NCBI RefSeq assembly: GCF_000283155.1
Contig: NW_004454216.1
Coordinates: forward strand, 4,272,846 to 4,336,845
DNA from: Ceratotherium simum simum
Taxonomy: Eukaryota; Chordata; Mammalia; Perissodactyla; Rhinocerotidae
Direction of reading: 5' to 3'
Length of the DNA stretch: 64,000 nt
Below are positions 1 to 11,838 of this stretch, one piece after another (positions within the stretch are counted from its first letter, which is position 1; each line of letters begins with the position of its first letter). Both the position numbers and the translations under genes were made by a program. A model generated the notes under the pieces. That model did no database searches, had not been told where the DNA came from, and saw only the letters and a program-made list of their open reading frames with translations.

Positions 1-109
1 TAATGAATACCTTCAAGCATACTTTGAAAATTTATCTCCATAGCATAAGTTCCTAGAATTAAAAATGCTGTGCCAAAAGGTATTCACATTTTTAGACCTT
101 TGCCACAAA

Positions 110-895
110 TTGCAAACAATCGAAAAGAAAACTGGGTGAAAAGACATGTACTAGCATTTTACAAAAGAGGAAACACTATGGCAAATAAATATATGAAAAA
201 TTAATGATTGAGGAAATGCAAATGAAGACAATGATGATATTCCTCTTTACACCTATTCAATTGGAGAACATTTGAAAGTCTGATAATATCAGGTGCTGAT
301 TATCTTCCACTGGATCTTTCACATATTGACGTTGGGAATTTAAACTGGTGTAATCACTTTGGAAAATAGCTCAGCCTTAAATTCTACAATGTAACATTTA
401 CAAACCTGATAACTCATCAACTTGCCTCCCAAGTACATAAGAGAATTCTTGGACATGTACAACAGAGTGCACATACCAGAATGTTCACAATATAAACAAA
501 AACCTGAAAACATCCTAAGTGCCCATCATCTGGAGAGTTGAAAAATAAACTGTGTTATATCCTTCCAATGAAATATTATAGAACGGTCAATATGAGTGAA
601 CTACAGTGACATGAAACCATATGAATGATTGTTGGCAGTATAATAGTATGTGAAAAAAGTAAAGCTCCGCATCTCTAAAGAAGAAAATAACCAAAATTAA
701 TGTGTTCACTCTCTGGTGCACTCGCGCACTCTCTCTGTCTCTGTATACACACACATATATATACACACACTTATGTGTGTGTTTACATGTATGTATGTAT
801 GTATAAACAATAAGATAATATTTAAAAGTGAAGCAATGGGATGATTAATATGGAGAGGAAGGAGGATGAGATACAAAAAAGAAACAAAAAAAAAA
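110..895 (+). mobile_element. Decayed L1 (L1M-type) 3' end: ORF2 C-terminus plus 3' UTR
   Basis: The order of segments follows the 3' end of an old mammalian L1. First comes a relic of the ORF2 tail (GGTGAAAAGACATG, then GGAAATGCAAATGAAGACAATGA, CTGATAATATCAGGTGCTG and CACTTTGGAAAATAG). Then come the 3' stretches typical of L1M elements (ACATGTACAACAGAGTGC, AATGTTCACAATAT, CATCCTAAGTGCCCATCATC, AACTACAGTGACATG). It ends near A-rich sequence around 876-895. The reading frame is broken many times, so no protein is made. A CA/TG and TATG microsatellite lies inside it. The family is recognised from memory; the subfamily is not resolved. Confidence 0.7.
743..806. repeat. Alternating CA/TA/TG and (TATG)n simple repeat
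   Basis: Alternating purine-pyrimidine tract: TATACACACACATATATATACACACAC, then TTATGTGTGTGT, then four TATG/GTAT units. The CA half and the following TG half are partly self-complementary, so the tract can fold back. It lies inside the L1 3' UTR relic. Confidence 0.85.
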
Positions 896-1124
896 GTCTC
901 TGCCTAGAGGATCTCACTAGCAAGAATGTAAGAATACCTGTTTCACTGAACTGTAGAACTCCCTAGGAATTACAATTGTTTCCTAATATTTCCCAATGTG
1001 ATGATGGAAAAGGAATAATTCGCTGATGTTTTAATTTTCTTTTGTTTGTCACTAACTAGTTGATTTGCAACATTTTTTCAAGTGTTTATTTGAATAAGGG
1101 AGGGAGGCTATGGATAATGAACTG

Positions 1125-1345
1125 AGCATTAAGATAGGGCGAGAACTGTGTTTGTGCTTTGTGTAACTTATTGTCCCAAGAATTCTAGGAGGTGAAATTA
1201 TTCTTCTCGTTTTACAAATAATGAAATTCTGAGGGCAGAGTGGCCCAAGGTCTAATGGCTAATGTGGCTGCCCCAGGAGTCTGTGTGACTCCAGAATGTG
1301 AATATATAAACACTGGGCCGTGCTGCCTCAACATTTCTATGGTTT
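1125..1345 (-). mobile_element. MIR SINE relic (antisense)
   Basis: The plus strand follows the reverse complement of the MIR core: GTGTAACTTATTGTCCCAAG, then GGAGGTGAAATTATTCTTCTCGTTTTACAAATAATGAAA, a degraded GGCCCAAGGTC, and TGTGACTCCAGAATGTG. It is old and strongly diverged. A 63-codon open frame across it (1240-1431) has no support as a gene. Confidence 0.6.
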
Positions 1346-4300
1346 TATCCTGCTTTTATGACATGAGAGTGATGGAAATTTTTCAGTGTGAAATTCTTAT
1401 CAAAGGATTATCATGTCATGAAAAGCCCTGAGGCTAATAACAATGTTTCATAAACAAAATAAAGGGAATTAAAGTAGTTAGGAGGGACAAAGAGTGGCAG
1501 AGAGCAATTTAAGTTAGCACAATTCTTTTCCAGGGGGCCATTATGTTTTCTGAAGAATTTAATAGCATAGAATTACAGGGAAATATAAAAGTATCTGAAA
1601 ACAAGCCTACAATAAGGAAGGCTCTCTATGACAAATGAGAGCATCTGAAAAATGATTTGCAGATACAGAAAAAGTCCTTTGGAAATAGCTGCCTGGTAAG
1701 ATAGTTTAAAAGACACACTGACCTTCTGAGCTATAGCCTTATGGTAATATTTTTCCAAGTTGGGTGTTAGGACCCAATCATGACCCATGGACCTGAAGAG
1801 TTAGTGATGCCTGTAAGACAAATTATGTGTTTTATTGTATGAGAGGAAGAACCGTGCGGAACCAGGAAGGGCCGTGAGAGTCCTGGGGGGTGAAAGAGAG
1901 ATACTAGGAAAATGCTCTACTGTGTCTCATAGAGCCTCCTTTTCTCCATCTACAAGGAAAGATTTCTACTCAGTCCCCTTCTAGACCTCAAATTCTGTGA
2001 TCTGCATGCTTACTTCTGCCCAGTAGAAAATAACACTCTTTGCAATTAACAGAGGCAGCATCCTCTAGCCATCAGAAAGGAATTAATTGCTGTGGACACA
2101 ATTTCAAATAGAAAACAGGGGTTATTTAAGTATCTATAGCATTGGTCTGAAGCTTTACAGACTTTTTACAAAACGAACATCTTCTTTCACCAGTGTGATT
2201 CTGCAGAGTGGCAGGGATGACCTCTGACACTTAACTGAAGCCACACTATATCCATTGTCTCACAGCATTCGTCCATGCCAGTTCTTATCACCCACCTCTA
2301 TTTACTCCCGAACAACTTGCAGTTTAAAGCAACTTAAAGAGGCTCTTAGATATGCAGGGAGAAATGAGAGTCTATGGGGTTGTCTTTTATAAACAATCAA
2401 AAGAAATGATCATGAAGGGGAAAACTCAGTGATTGAGAAAAAAATTGACAAGAACTAAAGTGTCTTCTTACCTACTCTAGTTTCCTGAGTAGCAGCTTTG
2501 TTGGTCAAGTCAGGTCTGCAATTGTGTGATTTAATGAGCATTCACTATTTTTGCCTCTGAGAAGTTAGTGTGTGTTTTGGGGGCAGAGGGAGATGTGGAA
2601 GGGAGCAGGGAGAGGTCAGTGAGAGTGGAGGAAGTGTAGACTACGTACATTTGTGAGCCATCTTTGGACTGAGCATGAGAGTCTGAGGGGACATATGGGG
2701 AAGATGAAATGATCCCTGTGCCCCGAAAGGGTTTATTGCCTTTCATGGGAGAAGAGGAGATCCAGGAGTTACACTCACCCTGATGGCACTGAGGTCATTG
2801 GCTGCTTATCATTTAAGCAGCATTTAAAGAGAGAGAGTTTGGCTGCTTTTGTGTTTTGGGATCTAGACCTCCTGGGACATATTGGGTACTTATTTTTTCA
2901 GGAAGTGAGAGTAACTCACAGGATAGAAAAGAAGGGATTCCCTCTTGATCACAGTGGAAGGAAATCTTTATTTTTCTGCCCGTTGTCAAAATGAACAGAA
3001 TCCACACTCTGTCAGGCCTTCACCTTCATATCACAGACTTGACAAGATCTGTCCCTGTCTAGAAGGGTGACAGAAGGGAGGCATGTCCTTCAGTTCTGAC
3101 CCTTTCTAGTCTGAGTTCCTGCTAATCCACCTGCCTTATTTCCCCTTGACCTTTTCTCCCAGAAAGACCCTTAAAAACTAAGGATACAGAGGATTATTGA
3201 CTGGATCACAGGAGAGTTTTTTTTGTGTTAGCTAAAGATCTAATGGTAGCAGAGCAGAGTAATGGAAAATCTGGTTACGTGAAGGGAAAGCCTCATAACT
3301 TCTGTGATGCTGAGCCTCAGATGAACCCTATAGCTTCTGAATTCATTAAAAAAAAATCAGCAACAGTAGAGAGATGACTGATTCATCAAAAAAGTATGAT
3401 CTGATATATTCCATTCTTAGGCAAATATAACTATAATAAATGAGTGTAAGTTCCTAGACAGTGGTGGAGAGCAGTAGTGTGGTGTCGCTGCCTGTCTTCA
3501 CTCTATTAGTTATTGAGTATCCACACACTTACAGAACACATGGATGATACAAGAGAAAGGAGAACTGCAAGGGTGTTCAACAAAAGAAAATTAAATAAAA
3601 ACTGAAGCATACACAAAATCCCATACAAATTTGTGTTTTACCAAAGGAGGGAAGAAGCGTTGTGAAGATAAAAAAAAAAAAAAAAAAAATAGGGAGCAGC
3701 TGGAGAGGCAGATGAGTTAAATAGGTCAAGATTTCCTTGTTGACCTGAGCTTAAATCTGTGTTCTGAATAGGAAGAGAGGTACAGGGTAATAGAAAGGAG
3801 AAAAAAACCTACAAGGGGTAAAGATGAGCAAGTGCAGGAGCAGAGAGGTGAGAATGAGCAAATCCGGAAAAAAAAAAATGAGACAAAATTAATAATTTTG
3901 GGTAGTCTAGAGAAATCATGTTGAATTGTAATGGAAGATGTGATTGGTAAACAGCAGGTGTATTTGGTAGAGAATTCTGGAGTTGATATGCAGCAGGATA
4001 TATCTGTCCTTATCTATAAGATGAGTGTCTTGATAAACACCAAGCTGAAGAACTTTGTTCCAGAACTTACATACTGGAGGAGAATGTAAGATTGTTATTG
4101 TAAGATGAGCTGGGTCCTAGGAAAAAAATGAAAACTCAGAAATGTCCACAGAGTGTGCTGATTTGGGGAGCTAATCACAGAGGGTTATGTTGGCTCCTGC
4201 CTCTCAGAGCAGTTAGGATTTGGAGGTTTACAATAACCATGCTTTTTTTGTAGTGAATTTTTGGAAATTTTTATTTTATTACCATACTAAGATTAATTTA

Positions 4301-5889
4301 GCTAAGAGTGGAAACCTAAAAACCCTTAAACCGCAATATGCAGTATGATAGGCAGTGGCATAGTCCAAAGTGATTTTCATTTTGAATCTGGTTCCAATCT
4401 AGACCTCCTAGATAGGAATGTAGTCCAAAGCTTTAATGCTTTAGCTTTCTAAAAAACTCTTTAAAAATATACCATTTATCATTATATCCATAATACTTTT
4501 CCTATTTTCATTCTTCTTTTTTTCTGCATTCCAACACTATGTAATTCTAGATTAGCTTTAGTAAAATAAATAATATAAAATGAAATTTATTGTGACACCA
4601 TTTTCATTTTATTATATTTTATTATTTTTATATATGGTTCATGAGTATCAAAATTAAATTATATCCCAAATTTGGTCTATTAAGACTTTACTAAATTAAT
4701 ATCAATTACAATTTACTCGTCTGCCAACCTGCAAAAAGGATGTGAAATGTGAAACCTAACCTTCAGATAAGGATCTTCCCATCTCACCACAGAGGATTTT
4801 GTTTGTTTAATTTTGTTCAATCATCATTATTTTTATTCATTAAAAACAATTTCTCAAAGGATGGGATTATCTTAGAGTATCCACAGAGTCAGACTTTATG
4901 TAGCACTTTTTTCTTGTCTTTTTCAATGAGTTCTACTCTTAAAAATTGTTCTTTTGAGTTAAAGTCTCTGGGCTGCTTATATAAAGAAAAGAATGTCCAG
5001 TTAAGCCAACACATACTAAGGCATACTCTGCCATTTCTGAAAGAGAAATAGTTTTCTTTGTGTTGGGCCTCATTACGTATTTTAACTTTTGACTTATTAT
5101 CTTAGTCATGTCGGAATGAAAAATGGATCTCTCTAAGGACTTCCATTATGTCAGACTGAAAAATCCTCTCTCTTGAATGCTTGGGGCAACTGCATGTTCA
5201 AAGCCCTTTTGCCTCATTTCTCGTAGTGCTCTGTGTGTCTATGCCGTCTTCCTGTTTTCAGGCCCATTTCCATTGCTGATGACGAATCTCACACTCGGGG
5301 GTCAGACCAGTTCCATGTGTACACAATAAGCCCCAAACGTTTGGTGATGCTGTATTCATAAGTTTGATTTATTTAAAATATTCCCATTACCTAAAGCTAC
5401 CTACTCCCAGAAATGTGAGATGTGTTTGTACGCATACGTAGCAGCAAAGTAGAATTATTTTCTACACACACACATAAACTCATATACACAGTGGGTTGGG
5501 ACAAATGTCATAAAGGGAAGGAAAGATTTTCTTAAAAAAAACATACTGGCAATTTATTCTAAGGAAACACTGCATGAGCTTTCTGATCGGTGCGTTACTT
5601 AACCTCAGCCATAGGAGAGTCTTGAATTGTTCTTTGTAGGACTATAGTGCTCTTCCTAGGACACCAGGGACAGCTTCAGTCCCTAGGGTTCAGTTCAGAC
5701 TCTTTTGAAACCATGGGAGAGAAGATTTTATGATCTCACTCTCTGGTGCCAAAGATCTTACTTCCTGTATGTCCCCATCATCTTGTCAACATTCCTATTC
5801 TCTTAACTCCTTTGACCATTCATGGGCATGAGAGGCAGGAAGAGAGGACAATGCATGGGAAGCTTTCTCATCTGCCTTTCACATCCCTC
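1346..5889. other. Unique AT-rich sequence, no gene seen
   Basis: Open frames here are at most about 100 codons on both strands and show no domain, codon pattern or splice context I can support. The only clear landmark is a run of 20 A at 3670-3689. Very old repeats may be hidden here, but I could not identify any. Confidence 0.6.
3670..3689. repeat. Poly(A) run, 20 A
   Basis: Uninterrupted A20. No SINE or LINE body could be recognised immediately upstream, so the source of this A run is unclear. Confidence 0.9.
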
Positions 5890-6260
5890 CCATTCATATC
5901 ATCCAAGGAACCATAAATAGAGCGTGTGCTTCAGGTGACCTCATATACAGTTAGACCTTTTGATATCCTTTCCCATCCTCTGAGTCCTTCCTCACATCTT
6001 CATCTTCTCTGATACCTTCCTAATCACTCCAGCCAGAAGGGATCCCTTCTTCCTCAGCCATAAGATAGGACTTTTTGCATCACTCACATAACACTGAAAC
6101 CATTCTACTTTGTGTTATAGCTATTTGTCTGCATATCCTATTGATTTTTCTAGATTGACAACTCCTTGGGACCCTGTGCAACTTTCATACCCCAAATAGC
6201 ACCTACATTACAACTTTGTAGCCATTGATGTTTATTCTCACTATAGCTGTTCACTGAATT
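5890..6260 (+). mobile_element. Probable L2 LINE 3' relic
   Basis: Order and wording resemble the sense 3' end of L2: CATCTTCTCTGATACCTTCC (the CTCTGA-GAGGCCTTCCCTGA block), CACTCACATAACACTG-type text before GTTATAGCTATTTG, then GATTGACAACTCCTTGGGACC (the TGTAAGCTCCTTGAGGGCAGGG block). It is heavily diverged, so the call is tentative. Confidence 0.45.
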
Positions 6261-7283
6261 AATACATCGGGGAGGTCAGGAAAGCAGTGGTAAATTAATG
6301 AGACTGTTAAACAGCAAAATTTAGCTGCAACGTCCAGTGTGATGGAATGCTCATCAAAGAGTAATGATTCATTCTTCAATTTGAAATAAAGGAGGCGTAT
6401 ATGCTTAAAGGGCATTTTAGCTGGTAAAAAGTCACTGAGGCATTAAACATTATTATAGTGCCCCTTACTACTGAAAATTGGTATTTCTGTTTAAATGGCA
6501 CTCTATAAAATTAGGTTTTTCAGTAACATATTAGGTGAACACGTTATTCTATAGGTTAAATTTGAGATTCTTTAGAAAGGAGAATAAATAGTAGAACAAA
6601 GTATGAAATTCCAAACTAAAAATGTAACTATTGATTTGACATTAAGTTTAATGACAAACAAGAAGCTGAGTGCTGTGAGCAAGGAAATAATTAAAATAAT
6701 TCTCTGTTTTCTTCTTGAGTTGCTCCTATAGATTTGATTTCATTTTTGATTAATCCTTGGAGTTCATCTAATCTGAGTATCTTATTTTATGTTTGGAAAA
6801 AAATATTTGAGGCTTACAGATGCTAAATGGCTAAGATGCCAAGAAATGAAAGGCAGTAAAACAGGAACATGTGTGGGAGGAAGGTGTCATGATGTAAATA
6901 AAGAACAGAAGACACAAACCACAACATTTTCCACCTTTACTTTTGACTAGATAAATTTATATTTGGTTCTCTGTGGCTACGATATGGGTGAAAACAAATA
7001 AGCAACCAGCAAAACAAAATAAAATTCACTTCCAAGTAGTCTTTTATTAGGACACAATTTTTAATATAAAAATACATTGAGGTTTTATTTGCATCAGGAT
7101 CAGCTGGCCATGTGCAGTAAAGCCACCTGTAGAAGACAAGAAGAAGAGTGAGGCAACATTGGTTGAAGCATTGACAATCCCTATGGGGCTATCATGATTG
7201 TTTAGTTTGCCTGGACATAGAAGTTGTTTGTCCTTGAAGTTCATGTTAGCAATGAGGTGAATTGTTTAAAAAATGGTGTTCCA
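6261..7283. other. Unique sequence, no gene seen
   Basis: AT-rich, no open frame above 65 codons, and no repeat that I recognise. Confidence 0.55.
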
Positions 7284-7548
7284 GGTGCTGGCCTGGTGGC
7301 ATAGTAATTAAGTTTGCGTGCTCTGCTTTGGTGACCCAGGGTTCGCCAGTTTGAATCTTGGAAGTGGACCAACGCATTGCTTATCAAGCCATGCTGAGGC
7401 CGCATCCCACATACACAATGGAGGAAGATGGGCACGAATGTTAGCTCAGAGCCAATCTTCCTCAGCAAGAAGAGGAAGATTGGCAACAGATGGTAGCTCA
7501 GGGCCAATCTTACTCACCCCCCCAAAAAAACAAAGAAAGAAAGAAAAA
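7284..7548 (+). mobile_element. ERE-type tRNA-derived SINE
   Basis: Head TGCTGGCCTGGTGGCATAGT corresponds to the ERE start and carries a degraded A box. It continues with GCTTATCAAGCCATGCTGAGG and CATCCCACATACACAATGG. Two tandem copies of the tail module follow (GATGGGCACGAATGTTAGCT... and GATTGGCAACAGATGGTAGC...), then an A-rich tail with AAAG units. The probable target duplication is AAATGGTGTTCC (7271-7282) against AAATTGTGTCCT (7549-7560), 9 of 12 matching. Several bases are lost from the B box, consistent with an older copy. Confidence 0.9.
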
Positions 7549-7555
7549 AAATTGT

Positions 7556-7860
7556 GTCCTTATACTTTTCATTCATTTATTTATTCAAAAGAATTTTTAA
7601 ATGGCATTGAACAAAGTAGACAAAATCCCTACTGTAATAAAGCTTGTGTTCATGGTGGAGAAGGAGTAGAAAACCAGAAGCAATAAACAAATCATTACAC
7701 ATGTTAAGAGGGGTAAATACAGCAACAGGATTGAGGGGTGCTATTTGAGAGAAGGTGATCATGGAAAGCCTATCTGATGAGATAAAAGCCATAAGAGTGT
7801 TCAGAGACATGTTGTTTTGCATCATTCACGGTTAGGAGACATCATTTCTCTTGGGAAAGG
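7556..7860 (-). mobile_element. L2 LINE 3' relic (antisense)
   Basis: The plus strand reads as the reverse complement of the L2 3' end: TTCATTCATTTATTTATTCA, then TTGAACAAAGTAGACAAAATCCC, AAGCTTGTGTTCATGGTGG, AGCAATAAACAAATCA, and GGGTGCTATTTGAGAGAAGG followed by GATCATGGAAAGCCTATCTGATGAG. The order matches the antisense consensus. An ERE lies directly upstream. Confidence 0.65.
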
Positions 7861-8934
7861 AAGATTCAACTGAAGTAGAAAATTGGGAAATGAAAATCGT
7901 TAATGATTTGACAAAATGACCTCATAGAGTCGAGAAAATGGGGCTCCGGGGTTCATGGATTCAGTCCCATCACCAACCCTGCCTCAGGATCCCGTGCATA
8001 TGGTGATAGATCTTGGAATGGGAGTATAAGGCATCTTTGTAGAGTGATATCTCAGTAACCTGTCCAATCACTTCCTAGCCAATATTATCCCCTCCAAGAC
8101 ATGAAGGATAGTATCTACCAAAAGAAGGCAGATTCCAGAATGGTACATTGTTCAGAGTTTAAACCTTTTAAGATATTAATTTAGAAACACATTTGAAATG
8201 AAAAGTAAAACAAAGAAACCTGCATAATCAGTGGCCTCAACATGTTTGTGGCCCCAGTGGGGTGAAAAAGTACACCCCAAACTTGTCCCTTCCTCTTCCT
8301 CTTCTCTTCTACCCTATGATCTTTTCTCAACCATGGCACAGAGCATGTTCTTGTGTATATTTTTTAATTTAATAAAACCCAGAGACAGGCTTTTATGTGT
8401 TTCATGGACACTTGATTAATAATTGATGAGAAGGCCTGGGGCAGGTGGTTGAGAATAAAAAACATTTAGCAGAGAGCAGAGTGGAAGAAAGAGATCTCAC
8501 ACTAGCCTCAGTCCCGAGGGGAACAGAAGCAGAGAGAAAAAGGAGGAGGCGGTGGGGGCACACACAGCACTGAATGTCATCAGTGCAGTGTAATTTCCTT
8601 GATTTACATATTTAATTGCTTCCTGTCTTTAGCAATAGGGCCTGGGATTCTGCCACACTTTCTGAGAAATTCGTTTGAGGGCTGCAGAGGCTGTGTTGTG
8701 TGGGAGGGGAAAGATGAGCCCAAGCCTTGCTAGTTGTCCTCTGGAACTAGAGTAGGGTCATTGCCATTAGTTCCTGCGTTATCAGGGGGCTCTATCTACA
8801 GATTTACTCCCAAGACATGGTTCTTACAGAAAAGATATTGTTGTGATAGTAAAAGATAGGCCTGAGTCTCGGAGACCATGAGTTTCATAATTGACTAAAA
8901 AGATATTTACCCTAATGTCTTATTAAATCATAAT
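7861..8934. other. Unique sequence, no gene seen
   Basis: No supported gene or recognised repeat. A purine-rich patch lies near 8470-8560. Confidence 0.55.
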
Positions 8935-9090
8935 TCCTTGCATTTATATGGCCATTCATGGTTTACAAAACACTTTCATTTAATCCTTGTAATAAGTCTC
9001 TGATGGAGGCATATCATTTCTATTTTTCACATGAGGGAACTTAAATATAAAGAGGTTAAGTGACTTGTCCAAATCCCCTGTAAAAATACA
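8935..9090 (-). mobile_element. MIR SINE, first part (antisense), interrupted by an ERE
   Basis: GTTTACAAAACACTTTCATTTAATCCTTGTAATAA, then a degraded CATTTTACAGATGAGGAAACT-type block (TTTTTCACATGAGGGAACTT) and AGAGGTTAAGTGACTTGTCC match the reverse complement of MIR. The element resumes at 9304 after the ERE, so the two parts were once continuous. Confidence 0.75.
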
Positions 9091-9103
9091 AACCAGGTTC
9101 TGG

Positions 9104-9303
9104 AGGATGCCGGCCTGGTGGCATGGTAGTTAAGTTCATGCACTCCACTTCAGTGGCCCGGGGTTCACAGGTTCAGATCCCAGGCGTGGACCTGTGCAAT
9201 GCTTATCAAGCCATGCTGTAGCAGGAGTCCCACATAAAATAGAGGAAGATGGGCATAGATGTTAGCTCAGGGCTAATCTTCCTCACACACACAAAAAAAT
9301 TCA
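9104..9303 (+). mobile_element. ERE-type SINE with a single tail module, nested in a MIR
   Basis: Head GATGCCGGCCTGGTGGCATG, B box GGTTCAGATCC, GCTTATCAAGCCATGCTG, and CCCACATAAAATAGAGGAAG. Only one copy of the GATGTTAGCTCAGGGC tail module follows, then CTTCCTCACACACAC and a short A run. Flanked by AACCAGGTTCTGG (9091-9103) and AGCCAGATTTTGA (9304-9316), 10 of 13 matching, a target duplication made inside MIR sequence. Confidence 0.93.
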
Positions 9304-9365
9304 AGCCAGATTTTGAACCCAGTCCCTCTGAATTCTAGTCCAGGGCTGTTTCTACCACTCATATG
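9304..9365 (-). mobile_element. MIR SINE, second part (antisense)
   Basis: Resumes the MIR split at 9104: AGCCAGATTTTGAACCCAGT, then a degraded CTGACTCCAGAGCC block and CTGTTTCTACCACT. This matches the reverse complement of the tRNA-like MIR head. Confidence 0.7.
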
Positions 9366-10964
9366 GCTCACAATGGACATCTTCACATCAGTCTGGACAC
9401 ATCTAAAGATCTTAGCTTGAATTCCCGGTGATATCACATCCTAGTTTGAATTAGTGCTCTATCTTACTGAGTCAGGTAAAATATAGAACTTGCAAGTGCC
9501 ACAGGAATGTTAACAGGTAGCAATGGTGGTTATATTATTTTGAAATCTCAAATCAAAATCTACAAACTCTTACAGATTAAGCAAATAATATAGGGAAGGT
9601 AAGCCCCTTAATTCCCTTGACACCTCAAAAAAAAAAACCCATGAATTTCACAAGGATATTCAGTAATCCTCTTTCATTTTCAGACATGTATTTGAGCAAC
9701 TGTTAGCATGGTCAAATTATTGACTATAATGCAGAAAGATAGGGGAGATATAAATTGGCCATGGTACAAACGCCTGTGAATGAGAAGTGGTAAGAAGAAT
9801 TTGAGTGATCAGGGCATTTGTTTTCATTATTATGATCCTCTCAGTCCCAAGCAGCACACTGTACTCTGTGTTTTTCTAAATATGAAAGCTGATGTTGGAA
9901 GCTTAGTTCATGTAGAGTGCACAAGTAGGCCAGGCCAATGTTAATTCATCACCATGACTTTTCCAATGCAGAAAATAATCGTTTATTTATGATCTGGGTA
10001 GTCAAAATCAAAGTAATATTTAAAAAATAACAGCAATTCTCGTCACTCAGTCTCATTTTCTGTTGTGGAGGCAATGATAAATAATAAACGAGTAGTCGAT
10101 GCATATTTTAACAGAAATGAATCATTGCATAAATGTTAACTACTTATTTATTAATACTTAACTACTGTATATAGTAGTTAATGACAAGCACTAAAACAAG
10201 TGATTTTTTTCTTTCTCTCTTGACAAGCTCAAAGAAGCAAAGAAAGTTCACCCAAATTTCCCAGTTGTTACCACTCTACACAATTCCTTCAAGCACCATT
10301 TCATGAAGCATTTATTTGATGGTTTCCCATGGGGTAATTAGTTGAATATATTTTTATTATCTGAAAAATGTAAATGAATGTCAGTGTAGCAAAATCCTGA
10401 TTTACACAATTCCTTCCCATTACAAGTTTCATTTTCTAAGTAACTAACTTCATCAAGCCTATAGTTTCAGATTTGCTTGATACAGGGTATTAGTGGCTCC
10501 TCTCAGTGACAGAGCAACTTTGTCCCATTTGAAATGTCTTTTAAATACATTTGCTTCCAGACTCCTCTAGTCCAACTGTCCAACTATTTGTTCAGTGATC
10601 ACGTCATTACTGACTTCCTGTTCTCTCCTAATGACCATGGAACTTGCTCATATTTACCATTCTGGGTTGGGCTGGCTCTCCCACTAGTCCTGTCCTTTTT
10701 TAAGGCTCTTTAAGGTCTTGGAGTAATTCCTTCTTTTCTGATACATTATGGATTGCATAATATAAGTGGGGGCTTTGGTTCAAAATTGAGAACTTTAACA
10801 GTGAGGAAATTCCAGCAGAAAATAAATCTTCCTTTGGTGACAGCCTGTTTCAAGAAGGGTTGACTGGCCCCAGGGACCTGGTTTAGAGTTAGGGTTTAAA
10901 ATGAGACTCTAAGGCTTTGAAAAGTGTTTCCTCAATCTTCTGCTGCTGAGTGGCTTGTGTTTTT
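9366..10964. other. Unique AT-rich sequence, no gene seen
   Basis: No open frame of note and no repeat identified with confidence. A TACTTATTTATTAATACTTAACTACTGTATATAGTAGTTAA stretch near 10140-10180 contains a partly self-complementary ACTAC...GTAGT core. Confidence 0.55.
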
Positions 10965-11261
10965 TGTTTTTTTTTTTTGTGAGGAAGATCAGCCCTGAGC
11001 TAACATCCATGCTAATCCTCCTCTTTTTGCTGAGGAAGACTGGCTCTGAGCTAACATCGATTGCCAATCCTCCTCCTTTTTCTTCCCCAAAGCCCCAGTA
11101 GATAGTTGTATGTCATAGTTGCACATCCTTCTAGTTGCTGTATGTGAGACGCGGCCTCAGCATGGCCGGAGAAGCGGTGCGTCGGTGCGCGCCCGGGATC
11201 CGAACCCCGGCCGCCAGTAGCGGAGCACGCGCACTTAACTTCTATGCCACGGGGTGGCCCG
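10965..11261 (-). mobile_element. ERE-type SINE (antisense), long composite form
   Basis: Starts with a T-rich stretch (antisense poly-A tail). Two antisense tail modules follow (CCTGAGCTAACATCC and CTGAGCTAACATCGATTGCC), then the antisense middle module (CCCCAGTAGATAGTTGTATG ... TAGTTGCTGTATGTG), GCGGCCTCAGCATGGCCGG, and a well-kept antisense head with B box GGATCCGAACCCC. Target duplication: TGGCTTGTGTTTTT (10951-10964) and TGTCTTGTGTTTTG (11262-11275), 12 of 14 matching. Open frames of 102 and 62 codons over this element are by-products of the SINE. Confidence 0.95.
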
Positions 11262-11658
11262 TGTCTTGTGTTTTGATGACAGCAAAGCCCACCATGGTAG
11301 CCCTCCTCCTTCATACCTGCTGACCTGCTTCTTCCAGTCATAGCACAATAACCTGCCATCAGTTACAATATCTTCAGTTGGAATTTAAGTATCTGTGAGT
11401 ATCTCGTAAGTTTTGTAGCATACTCTTAAAGTAAGTTGCAAATTTTCATTTTAAGAAAAAAATTTCCTTTTTGCCCAAGATAATGTGAGCAAAACTTTTC
11501 TCTCTCCTTGGCCACGCCTCTCCTTTCCTTAGACACCAATCGTTCACAGGTAACCTCCAGCTTCTTAGAGTTTTGTCCTTCCCCAAGGCATCTGGGCTAC
11601 TTGATGCTCCCTGCTATAGATATTCCACAGACAAATCAGTCACAAGAATTCTGTAAAA

Positions 11659-11838
11659 TAGTGGTTGCTAAACATGTCTATGCATTAGGATTATATCAAA
11701 TGCCTTTAAAAAGCAAGATTCCTTATGACTTCCCACTGAATTTCAGATTCAGTGTATCCAAGTGTGAGATTCAAGCATCTGTAATTTTATAGAGCTCCTC
11801 GGGTAATTCTGAGGTCTGAATACATTTCAGAACCACCA
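11659..11838 (+). mobile_element. MER5A-type hAT (Charlie) non-autonomous DNA transposon relic
   Basis: Left end TAGTGGTTGCTAAACATGTC and right end TTTCAGAACCACCA are degraded copies of the MER5 terminal inverted repeat (CAGTGGTTCTCAA / TTGAGAACCACTG). Between them are GCATTAGGATTATATCAAATGCC, TTTCAGATTCAGT and GAGCTCCTCGGGTAATTCTGA in the consensus order. It encodes nothing. Confidence 0.75.

Noticed and set aside
110..700. Possible intact reverse transcriptase fragment in the L1 relic
   Set aside because: Only the ORF2 C-terminal tail is recognisable, and it is interrupted by stops and indels.
7525..7550. AAAG-rich tract as an independent microsatellite
   Set aside because: It is the A-rich tail of the ERE at 7284.
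11051..11359. Recurrent protein text (for example SGHAEAASHI) in frames at 7318, 11051, 29772 and 35448
   Set aside because: The shared text is the translated ERE SINE head, not a protein family.
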